Shown: positions 25,813-35,635, counted from the first letter of the stretch. The stretch is 64,000 nucleotides of DNA from Pseudomonas brenneri (GCF_007858285.1 NZ_VFIL01000007.1:62001-126000); one strand, 5' to 3'. The notes: a model not told the origin generated them from the letters alone. Translations and numbers: made by a program.

Positions 25813-28199
25813 CGCGGCGCCATCCGCGTGCTCCGGGCAGGCGCCAGTACGTCGAAGGCCGTGTCTGCGCCCAGGGCATGCCAATGCTCAACCAATGCTT
25901 GCAAGGCCTGCGCATAGACGGGGTTATCCCAGCCCTGCTCCGCACGCAACAGGCTCTCCAGGCGCTCGGCACTCTGGCCCAGGGCCGACCACTCCATAAT
26001 CAGCGCCGCGCCGTGCACGCGGTGGGCAACATGCACGGCGCTGGGACGATCACAAAGCGCTATCGCCTTGATCAGGCTCCCCAGGTCACTGGCCATTTCC
26101 CGATTGATCGCCTCCTGATCAAGCCTGGGTGCCATCAGGCTCGCACGGGGTGCCGCCAACTTGACGCCGCACCAGCGCTCGATCACCTCGCGCAGTTGTC
26201 CCAGGCGTATCGGCTTGCTCAATACCGCGTCCATGCCAGCATCCATGCAGCGTTTAAGGTGTTGCTCGCCGGTCAAGGCAGAAATGGCAATGATCGGGCA
26301 ACGGGCCCGCCCCAACTGACGCTCGAACACCCGCAGTTCACGGACCAGGCTGTAACCGTCCTGGTCCGGCAGGTCGCAGTCCATCAGGATCAGTTCGTAG
26401 GCCTGCTCACCGAACAAGAGCCGGGCCTGGGCAGCATCCGCAGCGATCACAGCCTGGCAGCCAAAACCGCCGATCTGGGCGCGCAGCACCTCCTGGTTGG
26501 CCAGGGTGTCTTCCACTACGAGGATCTGCAGGCCGTCGGTGACAGCCTGAGGCGCTGGCGCCTGAACCGGTGGTTGTGCAGCGGGCTCAGGTGCAACGGT
26601 CACCGGCACGCAGAGAATGATGGTAGTGCCCACGCCCGGTTCACTGCTGAGGCTCAACGAACCCTGCATCAAGCTCGCCAGTTGCTGGCAGATCACCAGG
26701 CCCAGGCCCGTACCACCGGAGCGCTTGTACGATTGACTGGCCTGGACATAGGGACGAAACAAAGAGGCCTGTACCGCTTCGCTCATGCCGATCCCGGTGT
26801 CGTGGACCTTGACTTGCAACTGCGGGTCACCGGCCTGCGAGGCCACCAGGCACAGCTTGATGTCGACACCTCCGGCATCGGTGAACTTGATGGCATTGGA
26901 AAGCAGGTTATGAAAAATCTGCGTCAGGCGGGAGCTGTCGAGCAACAGCAAGGGCAGCTGTGCCTGGATGTTCATATTCAAACTCAGGTGCTTTTCCCGG
27001 GCGCGCAGGCGATGCAAGCCGACCACGCCCTGCACCAGCGCCGTGACATCGGTCGGCTCGATGTTCAGGCGCAGGGCCCTGGCGCCCGAGCCAGGTGTAT
27101 GCAGCACATCATCAAGCAAGCGCACCAAGGCGTTGGCACCGCTATTGGCCAGGTGCGCAAAGTGGCGCTGCTGCTCATTGAGCCGGGTGTGCCCCAGTAA
27201 CTCCATGGCCGCCAGCACGGCATTCATCGGTGAACGTATTTCATGGCCCATGACCGCCAGGAACATGGTTTTTTCCTGCTCGTTACGCACAGCTTTAAGC
27301 CGCTGGCGATGACCGCGATAGGCCAGCACACACAAACTGGCCAGCACCAACGCCCCCAGGATCAGGACATGCAAGTAGTGATTGGCAATCGTGAACAGGG
27401 TCGGAACATCCAGGTCCAGGTCTTGATACCAGTGATCGTAGATCTGATTGCGTTGTTCGGCGGTGATTGAGTCCAGGACCTTCCCGAGGATCGAAAGCAA
27501 TATGGCCTGGTCATCACGAACGGCCATGCTGACATCCAGTATCTGGCTCCCGACCACCCCTGAGGTTTCCAGGACGCCCTGGAACTGCCGATACAGATAA
27601 GGCATCAGGAAGGTTTCGGAGGCGACCGCTGCATCAGCACTGCCATCCTCGACGCGGGTCAGCATATCCAGGGCCGAGGTGCTTCTGATTAGGTTGGCAC
27701 CGGTACCCGTAGCCTTGAATATCTGCTCGTAATGATCTGTGTCGGGGATCATCACGGTTTTGCCTTGCAGTTGATCCAGATCGAAAAGACCGGGGCTGTC
27801 GACCCGCGTCACGATGATCGGCGAGGTGGTGTGATAGGTCAGCGCGGTAAGGCCCTCGGTAGATGGCTCAGACCTGAAATGCAGGTAAGAGGACAACAGG
27901 TCGACCTGACCTTCAAAGAGCATTTTCTCGCGTATTTCCAGGGTCTTTCCCGGCGTGTACGTGAATGTAAGTCCCGTGGTATCCGTCACCAACTTCAGAT
28001 ACTGAACTGATCGCCCTTGCAGTGTCCCATCACTCATGTATTCGAAGGGAATCAAGCCTTCGACCACCCCCACCCGCAACACCGGATGCTGCTCTATCCA
28101 GCGCTGCTCCTGTTCGCTCAACTCAATGGGCCCCGCACAAAGGGCAGGCACTCCTCCCATCAACCACAGCAGCACGCCCCCACACAGCCACTGCCTCAT
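25809..28199 (-). CDS. BvgS/RocS-like hybrid sensor kinase (complete phosphorelay)
   Basis: 796 residues. Signal peptide (ALCAG), SBP_bac_3 periplasmic sensor (about 38-260), membrane helix (about 283-300), HisKA with His319 in MGHEIRSPMN, HATPase (HDTGIGMS, GGTGLGL), receiver with Asp in LILMDCDLPDQDG, and Hpt with His726 in VAHRVHGAALI. The layout matches RocS1-type unorthodox kinases that control Cup fimbriae in P. aeruginosa. The start overlaps the regulator stop by four bases, and the end overlaps the second kinase by four bases. Confidence 0.92.
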   Translation of the reverse strand: MRQWLCGGVLLWLMGGVPALCAGPIELSEQEQRWIEQHPVLRVGVVEGLIPFEYMSDGTLQGRSVQYLKLVTDTTGLTFTYTPGKTLEIREKMLFEGQVDLLSSYLHFRSEPSTEGLTALTYHTTSPIIVTRVDSPGLFDLDQLQGKTVMIPDTDHYEQIFKATGTGANLIRSTSALDMLTRVEDGSADAAVASETFLMPYLYRQFQGVLETSGVVGSQILDVSMAVRDDQAILLSILGKVLDSITAEQRNQIYDHWYQDLDLDVPTLFTIANHYLHVLILGALVLASLCVLAYRGHRQRLKAVRNEQEKTMFLAVMGHEIRSPMNAVLAAMELLGHTRLNEQQRHFAHLANSGANALVRLLDDVLHTPGSGARALRLNIEPTDVTALVQGVVGLHRLRAREKHLSLNMNIQAQLPLLLLDSSRLTQIFHNLLSNAIKFTDAGGVDIKLCLVASQAGDPQLQVKVHDTGIGMSEAVQASLFRPYVQASQSYKRSGGTGLGLVICQQLASLMQGSLSLSSEPGVGTTIILCVPVTVAPEPAAQPPVQAPAPQAVTDGLQILVVEDTLANQEVLRAQIGGFGCQAVIAADAAQARLLFGEQAYELILMDCDLPDQDGYSLVRELRVFERQLGRARCPIIAISALTGEQHLKRCMDAGMDAVLSKPIRLGQLREVIERWCGVKLAAPRASLMAPRLDQEAINREMASDLGSLIKAIALCDRPSAVHVAHRVHGAALIMEWSALGQSAERLESLLRAEQGWDNPVYAQALQALVEHWHALGADTAFDVLAPARSTRMAPR

Positions 28200-28861
28200 G
28201 GCGAACCGATGATCTTGTTGAGCTTGAACAGTTCGTTGTTCGACGTGACCCCCAGCTTGCGAAACGCCGAAGTTTTCTGGGTGCTGATGGTCTTGATGCT
28301 GCGATTGAATTTTTCGGCGATTTCCGTGATGGTCATGCCTGCCAGGTAACAGCGGATGACTTCCTGCTCACGACTGGTCAACTCTGCCAGGATCAGTGCG
28401 TCCGGGACCTCGTCCGAACCCTTGCGGGTATCGCTGGTGACGGTTTCGGCCAGGCGATAGGTCATGTCGGTACTCAGGTACACCGCCCCGGAAGCCACTT
28501 TGCGGATGGCCTTGATCAACTGGGTCATGTCTTCGCCCTTGCCGACAAACCCCCGGGCACCGACGCGCATGGCCAGGCCCACAGTCGCCGGGTCGTGATG
28601 ACTGGACAGGATGAGGATCTGGCAGGCGGGAAACTTGACCCGCAAGGCGCGGATCAGCGACACGCCGTCCAACTCATCGGGGCTCAGGGAGAAATCCAGC
28701 AGCAACAGGTCGGCAGGCGCCGTGGCGAGACCGGCGATCAGGTCTCGGCTGCGCTCATAAATGCCTACCACTTCAAAGTTCGTCTCGGCGGCCAGGGTAT
28801 TGGCCAGGCCATGACGAACAACAGCATGGTCATCGAGTAAAGCAATACGTATAGGTTTCAT
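28196..28861 (-). CDS. RcsB/RocA-like response regulator (copy 1)
   Basis: 221 residues from ATG 28861, matching the start of copy 2; a GTG at 28876 is possible. Receiver (ALLDDHAVVRHG, phospho-Asp in LLLLDFSLSPDELDG, Lys in VGKGED), then a LuxR-type HTH whose recognition helix NRSIKTISTQKTSAFRKLGV is very close to enterobacterial RcsB. Probable output of the adjacent kinases. Translationally coupled to the first kinase. Confidence 0.9.
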   Translation of the reverse strand: MKPIRIALLDDHAVVRHGLANTLAAETNFEVVGIYERSRDLIAGLATAPADLLLLDFSLSPDELDGVSLIRALRVKFPACQILILSSHHDPATVGLAMRVGARGFVGKGEDMTQLIKAIRKVASGAVYLSTDMTYRLAETVTSDTRKGSDEVPDALILAELTSREQEVIRCYLAGMTITEIAEKFNRSIKTISTQKTSAFRKLGVTSNNELFKLNKIIGSP

Positions 28862-28994
28862 CGCAATCGAGCCCACTCAGCCCAGCGCACGCGGCGCTGC
28901 TGGAAAACAGGGATACCCCTCCGATACAACGTCTGACTCTTGCTTAAGTATATGTAACAAACGAAAAATGACACGGCGCATAAAGCCAACTGGT

Positions 28995-29660
28995 TCACAC
29001 ACCTTCAATAATGTGTTTGATCTTGAACAACTCGTTGTTCGACATCACACCCAACTTGCGAAATGCCGAGGCTTTTTGCGAGCTGATGGTCTTGATGCTG
29101 CGATTGAATTTCTCGGCAATTTCGGTGATGGTCATGCCCGTCAGGTAACAGCGGATCACTTCCTGCTCACGGGCAGACAAGCTGACAAAACGCAGTGCGT
29201 CCTCGCGGCTCCTGGCGTCTCCGTCACACGGGCTGGCTGTGGCTTCGGCCACCCGATAAGCCATGTCCGGACTCAGGTACACCGCCCCCGAAGCCACCAG
29301 CCGTACTGCATCGATCAACTGGGTCATATCTTCGCCCTTCCCGAGAAAGCCCCGGGCGCCGACACGCAGGGCCAGGATCACGGTGGCGGCATCATGGTGC
29401 GTGGAGAACACCAGAATGCGGCATTGTGGAAACTTCACCCGCAGTGCGCGAATCAGTAAAACTCCGTCCAACTCATTCGGCCCAAGCACGTAGTCCAGCA
29501 ACAGGACCTGCGCCGGATCTTTCGCCAGCCCTGCCAGCAGGTCACGCGTGCGGGAATAGACGCCGACCACTTCAAAGTCAGGCTCCTGCACCAGCCGATT
29601 GACCAAACCATGTCGCACGATTGCATGATCATCCAGCAAAGCAATTTGTAAGCGTTTCAT
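28995..29660 (-). CDS. RcsB/RocA-like response regulator (copy 2)
   Basis: 221 residues, clear paralogue of copy 1 along its whole length. Receiver (ALLDDHAIVRHG, Asp in LLLLDYVLGPNELDG) and HTH with NRSIKTISSQKASAFRKLGV. Separated from copy 1 by 133 bases. Duplication of both kinase and regulator suggests two parallel or cross-talking branches on the same fimbrial operon. Confidence 0.9.
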   Translation of the reverse strand: MKRLQIALLDDHAIVRHGLVNRLVQEPDFEVVGVYSRTRDLLAGLAKDPAQVLLLDYVLGPNELDGVLLIRALRVKFPQCRILVFSTHHDAATVILALRVGARGFLGKGEDMTQLIDAVRLVASGAVYLSPDMAYRVAEATASPCDGDARSREDALRFVSLSAREQEVIRCYLTGMTITEIAEKFNRSIKTISSQKASAFRKLGVMSNNELFKIKHIIEGV

Positions 29661-30040
29661 AGATCACAGGACACTCTGTATAACGAGCAAAAAGATGAAT
29701 AACACCCATTCATCATTGGTAAGTTGCCGTCATGGCTGACGGACCTACAACATCAATTACATCCGTGCAACTGAGCAATCGCACACTAAAAGAGTAACGG
29801 GCGAACTTTCGTTTACGCAAAGAAGTGCCCACAGACAAACTTTAAAGTTGCCCGATGAACAGTCGTTTTTTTCAAGCCAATTACAGCAAGCAATAAGTAC
29901 CCGACGCAAAGAGGCACTAATCCCTGGAGCCCGCGATAAAAAATTCGATGATGGGAATTTAAGGCAATAACGCAGAAATGGACATCGGAGCACTCCTAAA
30001 AACACCATCAGTCTTAGGACTGAAGGCGAGCGGAGGCGCG
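29661..30040. other. Intergenic region upstream of response regulator copy 2
   Basis: 380 bases between the EAL gene and regulator copy 2, AT-richer than its surroundings. It carries the RcsB-box-like motif at 29985-29998. No supported gene was seen. Confidence 0.5.
29985..29998 (+). promoter_or_regulatory. RcsB-box-like 14-mer upstream of response regulator
   Basis: TCGGAGCACTCCTA, third copy of the motif seen twice before the pilin gene, here about 325 bases upstream of the regulator copy 2 start and just after the EAL gene stop. It suggests autoregulation. Confidence 0.45.
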
Positions 30041-31375
30041 TTACTGGGGTTTTCCCTGCTCGATCACGAAACCCAGGAACGCATCGATTTCCATTGGCCG
30101 AGCCAGGGCATACCCCTGGCCGACGCGACATCCCAAGCGGTGCAGCAACGGGATGGTGGACTCATCCTCGATGCCCTCGGCCACCAGGTTCAAATTGAGC
30201 AAGCCCGCCCAATTGACGATGCCTGCGATCACCTTGCGTGACGAGGCATGCTGCTCGACAGCCCGCACGAACGAGCCGTCGATTTTCATCTCATCGAACG
30301 ACAGGTTTGCCAACAGATTCAAGGTGGCCGCCCCGGTACCAAAGTCATCCAGGGACACCTGGAAACCCTTGGTGCGAATGGCCGTCAGCGAAGCCGACAG
30401 CAAGAGTTCGTCCGGCTCAGGCACATCCTCGGTGAGTTCGATTTTCAGCAGCCGGGTTGGCAGGTCGGCCTGCCGCATACGCGCCGCCATACTGTCAGCG
30501 AAGTGCGGGGTGCAAATGGTTTTCGCCGACGCATTGACCGCAATGGGAATCCAGATGCGTTCACGCTTGAGGGCCAGCATGACCCGGATGGTCCACATTT
30601 CAACCAGACTGAACAGCAACAGGTCCAAGCCCAGCCGGTTGACCAGGGGCATCAGCACTGACGGCGGTATTTCACCAAACTGCGGATGCTTCCAGCGCAC
30701 CAACGCCTCGGCGCCCACCACACGCCGACTCAACAGTTCGAACTGTGGCTGGAACACGAAGCGTAGCCCCTCTCCTGTGGTCAGGGCATTGATCACTTCA
30801 TCCTCGGCCAGGGCGTCGAAGGTGGCCACGTTCAACTGGGGGTCGGCTTCTGCGCGGGTCAGCATCACGGCTCGCAAGGCATCACCCAGCTCCAGAGGCG
30901 TACCGTCACGCAGGATCTCCACCAGAATACCCGCGGTGCGGGCCAGCCGGGCATGGGACTCCAGCGCACTCACCGCCACCCCGCCAATGTGCCTGATCCA
31001 GAATTGATTGGTGCTAGCCTGTCGAGGCGGTACACAGGCCCCGTCGACCGCTTGCGCCCGAGCATTCAGGGTGGTTTCACCCGTCCAGAAAATACTCGGC
31101 AACTGCATCAGAGTGCCGGCGTCATACCGCCCCTTGAGCAGGCTGGGCAGCATCAACCCGGCGTCACTGCCAAGCCGGATTTCGCAGACAATGACATCGA
31201 CCTGGCTTTCATCCAGCCAGGCCTGCACTGCGCTCAAGGATTCAACATTGGCCAGAGGCGTAATACCCATAGCACTCAAGGCGCCGGAGAGCCGACTTGC
31301 GCAGGTAGCGTCGGTTGCCAACGTGATGACGCGCAAGGCGTTGAACTCGTTGGGCACGGCGGCATTTAAGATCAT
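30041..31375 (-). CDS. RocR-like c-di-GMP phosphodiesterase (degenerate receiver plus EAL)
   Basis: 444 residues from ATG 31375. Residues 1-130 look like a receiver, but the acidic pocket is missing (TLATDATCAS) and the phospho-Asp position reads Glu (VIVCEIRLGSDAG). Residues about 195-440 are an EAL domain with the main catalytic residues: EALVRW, AVNAS, KIELTED, LDDFGTG, KIDGSF, AEGIED, QGYALARP. It should cleave c-di-GMP. In P. aeruginosa, RocR sits in the roc cluster and antagonises RocA1-driven fimbrial expression; the neighbourhood here supports the same role. Confidence 0.88.
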   Translation of the reverse strand: MILNAAVPNEFNALRVITLATDATCASRLSGALSAMGITPLANVESLSAVQAWLDESQVDVIVCEIRLGSDAGLMLPSLLKGRYDAGTLMQLPSIFWTGETTLNARAQAVDGACVPPRQASTNQFWIRHIGGVAVSALESHARLARTAGILVEILRDGTPLELGDALRAVMLTRAEADPQLNVATFDALAEDEVINALTTGEGLRFVFQPQFELLSRRVVGAEALVRWKHPQFGEIPPSVLMPLVNRLGLDLLLFSLVEMWTIRVMLALKRERIWIPIAVNASAKTICTPHFADSMAARMRQADLPTRLLKIELTEDVPEPDELLLSASLTAIRTKGFQVSLDDFGTGAATLNLLANLSFDEMKIDGSFVRAVEQHASSRKVIAGIVNWAGLLNLNLVAEGIEDESTIPLLHRLGCRVGQGYALARPMEIDAFLGFVIEQGKPQ

Positions 31376-31469
31376 GACAAAATTTTCCCGAGACTGTATC
31401 CAGGAAAAAAGCTTATCAGTGCCAAAAAAGAAGCAAATAGGATTGGGACTAAAAGCTCGGTGAATCAGA

Positions 31470-31652
31470 TCAAGCACCAGGGCCTTTGGTTCTTGGGCAA
31501 CGGCGCCCCAGCGACAGCACGAACAACGTGATGGCAAAGACCGTTAACTGTGTGGTGAGAAAGGGAGGGATGACTCTGGACATGAGCAACGTAGCGACCG
31601 AGAACCCTTCTCGATGAAATACTGCCAGAGCGGCACCGATGGGCATCAACAC
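31470..31652 (-). CDS. Possible short membrane protein
   Basis: 60 codons with a hydrophobic stretch (LTVFAITLFVLSLG). Lies between the porin gene and the EAL gene. No family recognised and no strong ribosome site seen; it may be non-coding. Confidence 0.2.
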   Translation of the reverse strand: MLMPIGAALAVFHREGFSVATLLMSRVIPPFLTTQLTVFAITLFVLSLGRRCPRTKGPGA

Positions 31653-31684
31653 TGCCCCATCGGCACCCCACTTTCCTGCGTGTT

Positions 31685-33007
31685 CTAGAACACGTACTGC
31701 AAGCGCATCACGATGCCATCGCCCGTGTCATCGCCCACGGTGTTGCTGACGTTATCCGTGCGGGCCTTGACGTAGTTGGCACTGACCTTGACGGCTTCGT
31801 TAGCGTACCAGTTGACCCCCAGGGTGTGTGCCTTGCCTTCGCTGTCGCCGACCTGGCGCACATTGGTGCTGACCACCACATTGTCGTCCTCGACAGTGAA
31901 CGCGTCGTAGCGGTAGAACACCTCCCAGGCGCCGATCTGTTTGTTCTGCGGCTTGATCGAGTCGAACTTGGCGCCATCGAGTTTATAGATGCGTGGCTCG
32001 CCGGTCAGGGTGTAGGCCATCTGTGCGTAATAACCGCTGGCCTTGATGTCACTGCGTGCGGCATCGGCCTTGAGGGTCCGGCGCAGGTATTCGCCCTGTA
32101 CCGAGAACGCATCCAGCGCCCAGGCGCCTTCCAGGCCCCACACCGAATCGTCCTGCCACAAGCCCTGCTGGGCAGCGCTGCCGCCAAATACCGAGCGGGT
32201 ACCGTTGGTGCCCGCGCTGTTGCCGCCATTGGTCTCGACGCCGCGCATGCCCATGCGTGAACGGATACGGGTGTCGATGGCTGCATCCTTGAGGTCACGG
32301 TAGGCGTATTGCAGCCCCACGTGCAGCACATTGCCGGACTCATGCAGCGGCGCAAACACACCACGCAGGTTGTAGCGCTTGACGCTGTCACCGTCGGTGT
32401 CGTTGTTGTTTTCGCTGAATACGCTGCCGGACAAGTAGGCCATGCTCCCTACGACGCCGGTGGCCTGTACGCCCATGCCGGAGTTGTCGTTGATCCACTC
32501 CGCCACGTCGTAGGAAAGGTTGCGCTCCAGGGCCGTGACCCACTTGGAACTGGTGGCTTTCTCCAGGCCGAAATCCGTGTAGAAACGACCGACTTTCAGG
32601 TTCAGTGGATTGAACCCGGTGTAGGTCACACTGCCTTCGTCGAAGTAGCCTGTGCTGTCATTGCCCACGTTACGGGACAGGTCGTAGTTGATCTGATACT
32701 TCCAGTCCTTGTAGGCCGTACCACCAAACTCCAGGTAGGCCCGACGAAAATAGGCGGCGTCTGCCGAGTTGCCGTTACGGGTGTAGTAGTCATTGAACCT
32801 GGCGTAATCAGCCTGGATACGCCCGCCCAACTTGAAGCTGAACTCTTTGTCGGCAGTGGCAACTTCGAGGCCGCCCTTGGTTTTCAGCACGATATCAGCA
32901 CCATCGGTGGTCACCGTGCCAGCCTGAACCGACATGGCCAATATGCCGCCCATGACGGCCAGGCTCAACTGAGTGAATCCAACGTATTTCGAATCGCTAA
33001 TCGACAT
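31685..33007 (-). CDS. Phosphate/pyrophosphate-type porin, OprP/OprO family
   Basis: 440 residues from ATG 33007 (GAGGGGAAG upstream). Signal peptide to VQA, then GTVTTDGADIVLKTKGGLEV and FKLGGRIQADYARF, typical of OprO/OprP. The C-terminus VMRLQYVF ends in Phe as barrel proteins do. OprP/OprO form trimeric anion channels. No Pho box was confirmed upstream, so the substrate is inferred from family only. Confidence 0.88.
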   Translation of the reverse strand: MSISDSKYVGFTQLSLAVMGGILAMSVQAGTVTTDGADIVLKTKGGLEVATADKEFSFKLGGRIQADYARFNDYYTRNGNSADAAYFRRAYLEFGGTAYKDWKYQINYDLSRNVGNDSTGYFDEGSVTYTGFNPLNLKVGRFYTDFGLEKATSSKWVTALERNLSYDVAEWINDNSGMGVQATGVVGSMAYLSGSVFSENNNDTDGDSVKRYNLRGVFAPLHESGNVLHVGLQYAYRDLKDAAIDTRIRSRMGMRGVETNGGNSAGTNGTRSVFGGSAAQQGLWQDDSVWGLEGAWALDAFSVQGEYLRRTLKADAARSDIKASGYYAQMAYTLTGEPRIYKLDGAKFDSIKPQNKQIGAWEVFYRYDAFTVEDDNVVVSTNVRQVGDSEGKAHTLGVNWYANEAVKVSANYVKARTDNVSNTVGDDTGDGIVMRLQYVF

Positions 33008-33242
33008 CAACTTCCCCTCGTTATCGTTAAGTACAACTTGGCGACGGGGAGCTTCCAAAGAGCAGATGACGGTTTTGGTTTATTTAAAAGACACTTTTGT
33101 GACGGTGACGACTTTCGCTCTTGAATCACGACGCAAGCCTTATAAACAAAGGGCCCAGCAACTTTTCAAGGGATCTCGCCAAATATTTCAGAATGATTAA
33201 AGTTGCTGCTGACTCAGATGACACTCCTCCACCTCAAGGGGG

Positions 33243-34157
33243 CTAGCTGACCACTCTTTCAAACCAATCACTGCGCTCGTCAAAGGCTTTGTGAATCAGC
33301 GCCACCAACGCTTGCACATGAGGTTGCTCGGCCGTCAAGGGCGCAGTGGACAGCCACGCCAAACGCTCCATGCGCTCGCTGAACAATGGCGTCAGGCCCA
33401 GCAGCGTCTTGTCCAGATGGGTGATGTAGTTTGGCAACAAGCCGACACAGGCACTGTGCCTGATCCACTCCCGCACCCACGCCTGGGAATGCACCTGGGC
33501 TACCGCCCTCTGGCGTTGTTTGACCAGGCGGTTCCAGGGCTCAAAAGCCGCAACCGGAGCATTCGTACGACCTTGTACCAACATAAAGTCAGACAGGTCT
33601 GCGATTTGCGCCGGCAAACGGTTACCGCGACAGTAGCGCTTGGCAATATGCGGGCTGTAATCAATGCGTGCCAGCCGTTGCGGCGTGGTCATGGCAAACC
33701 CAGGGGAAGGACGCGGGCGACCAGGATCCGCCAGCCACACCATGATATCGGCCTGACGCGTCGGCTCGCCCGTCAACGGGATGACTTCCAACTGCATTGC
33801 CGGGTGCTTGCGCATGAAATCCAACACCTCACGCGCCAGCAGATCGTGCATGAGGGAATCTTCCACGGCCAGGCGCAACAACGGTTGAGGCAAGACGCTC
33901 GCCTGTGGCTGGACATCGCCAAAACGCGCCACCAGTGCCGCTTGCAGACGCTGCCCCTTGAGGGTCAGGCGCAGGGCGCTGTCCTGATACACAAACAGCG
34001 GGCTACCCAGATGGCTTTCCAGGTGGATCATTTGCTTGCGCAACACTGCGGCGCGGATATTCAGACTTCTGGCGGCCTGGCGAAAACTGGCACAACGTAC
34101 GCATGTCAGAAAACGTTGCGCCAGCTCACGGTCAATCAACGGTGGCGGTGCAGTCAT
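33243..34157 (-). CDS. LysR-family regulator, divergent N-terminus
   Basis: 304 residues. The N-terminal winged helix (LAQRFLTCVRCASFRQAARSL) fits LysR, but the recognition helix (IRAAVLRKQMIHLESHLG) is unusual. The effector domain is full length. It lies 11 bases downstream of the DUF2790 gene on the same strand, so the two may form an operon. Target unknown. Confidence 0.82.
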   Translation of the reverse strand: MTAPPPLIDRELAQRFLTCVRCASFRQAARSLNIRAAVLRKQMIHLESHLGSPLFVYQDSALRLTLKGQRLQAALVARFGDVQPQASVLPQPLLRLAVEDSLMHDLLAREVLDFMRKHPAMQLEVIPLTGEPTRQADIMVWLADPGRPRPSPGFAMTTPQRLARIDYSPHIAKRYCRGNRLPAQIADLSDFMLVQGRTNAPVAAFEPWNRLVKQRQRAVAQVHSQAWVREWIRHSACVGLLPNYITHLDKTLLGLTPLFSERMERLAWLSTAPLTAEQPHVQALVALIHKAFDERSDWFERVVS

Positions 34158-34168
34158 AAGGCAACCTT

Positions 34169-34501
34169 TCAGCGGCCATTATTACGGCACTGCCCCATGA
34201 CTTTATATTCGATGGTATTGAGCTTGCCGCCCGAGTCCTCGTAGGTCATGCGCGATGGCACGATGTCACAGGAACGGATCGGTGGCGTTATGTTGACCAC
34301 CTTGGCGATGTCCAGCTTCATCCCGTAGCGATAGCCCTGGACCTGGGGCTCGTCCTTACCTTTTTTTGCCGCATAAGCGGCCATGGCTTTCTGGTTATCG
34401 CTCATCATCTGGTCAAACACACGGTCACCACCTCCCGTGGCGAGCGCGGCCGTGGACAATGACAACATCAATGCAGCAATACTTAGTTTTAACAGGTTCA
34501 T
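34169..34501 (-). CDS. Exported DUF2790-family protein
   Basis: 110 residues from ATG 34501 (GAGAG upstream; an ATG at 34510 is also in frame). Signal peptide to ALATG, then the DUF2790 core YGMKLDIAKVVNITP with two cysteines (RSCDIVP, GQCRNNG) and MTYEDSGGKLNTIEY. A Pseudomonas family of small periplasmic proteins, often stress- or metal-responsive; function unknown. Confidence 0.85.
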   Translation of the reverse strand: MNLLKLSIAALMLSLSTAALATGGGDRVFDQMMSDNQKAMAAYAAKKGKDEPQVQGYRYGMKLDIAKVVNITPPIRSCDIVPSRMTYEDSGGKLNTIEYKVMGQCRNNGR

Positions 34502-34671
34502 AGGGTTCATCTCTCAAGTCACTACAGCAAACTTTCCAGACTTGAGATTAACGAACCGACCCTTTCACCAAGGTAGCTTGAAGATTACCTTTCTGTTATC
34601 AACCACTAAGCATTGCCTGAAACGACGACGATGATCACCGCCCAATCAACGTCGGGCGGATTACAAACAAA

Positions 34672-34693
34672 CTGACCCACCACTTTGGGTCAG
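34672..34693. other. Hairpin in the intergenic region 34511-34813
   Basis: CTGACCCA / TGGGTCAG, eight perfect pairs with a six-base loop, no T-run. The rest of this 303-base gap shows nothing recognisable. It may be a remnant repeat or a weak terminator. Confidence 0.4.
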
Positions 34694-34813
34694 CGTAACG
34701 CTGGCGACGGGTGGGACCTATCAGGTGAGTATCGAGCAACTGAAAGCCGGTTCTGACCCAAAGGAGCAATCGAGTAGCAGCCGCATCCGATAATTCAGAC
34801 AGGGAGCAAAACA

Positions 34814-35335
34814 GTGATCGGTATTAGAGAAGCAACCATAGAAGACATCCCCCTACTTCGGAACCTCGGCATGGCGACCTATCGAGAGCATTTCTCTGAC
34901 ATCTGGAGCGCTGCGGGCATGCAGGACTTCCTGAACAAAGACTTCTCAATCCGCGAACTCCAGCAATCAATCGAGTCGCCTGCCTGTCATTGCTGGCTTA
35001 TGGCATTTGATGCAGACAACCAAGGCGTAGGCTTTGCCAAGATCAACTGGTCCAAACCCATGCCCTTGCCTGGACAGGTTGGTGCTGAGCTTCAGAAAGT
35101 CTACTTCCTCAAAACACAGGCCGGCCGAGGCTACGGGAAGCAGCTCTTGCAGTTCATTTTTCAGTCAGCAAAAGACCGTCAGCAAGGCTCTATCTGGCTG
35201 GAGGTGCTGAAGTCCAATGCCAGTGCGCAGCGTTTCTATGAAAGCTGCGGGTTCGAGGTGCGAGGAGAAATACCGTTCAGTACCGACAAGGCCGATATCG
35301 GGATGGTGGTGATGAACTGTGGCCTTTCCCGGTAG
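34814..35335 (+). CDS. GNAT-family N-acetyltransferase
   Basis: 173 residues from a GTG start with AGGGAG seven bases upstream. The acetyl-CoA motif (QAGRGYGKQLLQFIF) and the C-terminal N-SAQRFYESCGFEV motif are typical of GNAT enzymes. Substrate unknown. Confidence 0.9.
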   Translation: MIGIREATIEDIPLLRNLGMATYREHFSDIWSAAGMQDFLNKDFSIRELQQSIESPACHCWLMAFDADNQGVGFAKINWSKPMPLPGQVGAELQKVYFLKTQAGRGYGKQLLQFIFQSAKDRQQGSIWLEVLKSNASAQRFYESCGFEVRGEIPFSTDKADIGMVVMNCGLSR

Positions 35336-35389
35336 CCAGGGGGCTACGCCGCTCATACCGCTCACATCTTAATCACCAAAGGAATGGCA

Positions 35390-35635
35390 ATGATCTTCGA
35401 CTGGCACTCCGGCCCCATCACCCGCACCACCCCATTGGATAAGCACTACCGAAATACGCAAAAGGTGCGTCAGTTTCTGGTCAGCGAGTGCGGGGAGTCG
35501 TTCAAGTTCGACCGACCGTTCATGGCCTGGATCAAGAGTGGCGAGCCCTTGACGATGGGAGACGTGGCGGATATGTGGAGTCGCAGAGACGCAGGGGAAA
35601 TGTTTATCGCGCCTCAGCAGCAGACAAACGACTGA
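35390..35635 (+). CDS. DUF6434-family protein
   Basis: 81 residues from ATG 35390 (AAAGGA six bases upstream). Carries the family pattern FDWHSGPITRTTPL, then NTQKVRQFLVSECGESFKFD. Function unknown; probably nucleic-acid related in larger homologues, but that is inference. Confidence 0.82.
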   Translation: MIFDWHSGPITRTTPLDKHYRNTQKVRQFLVSECGESFKFDRPFMAWIKSGEPLTMGDVADMWSRRDAGEMFIAPQQQTND

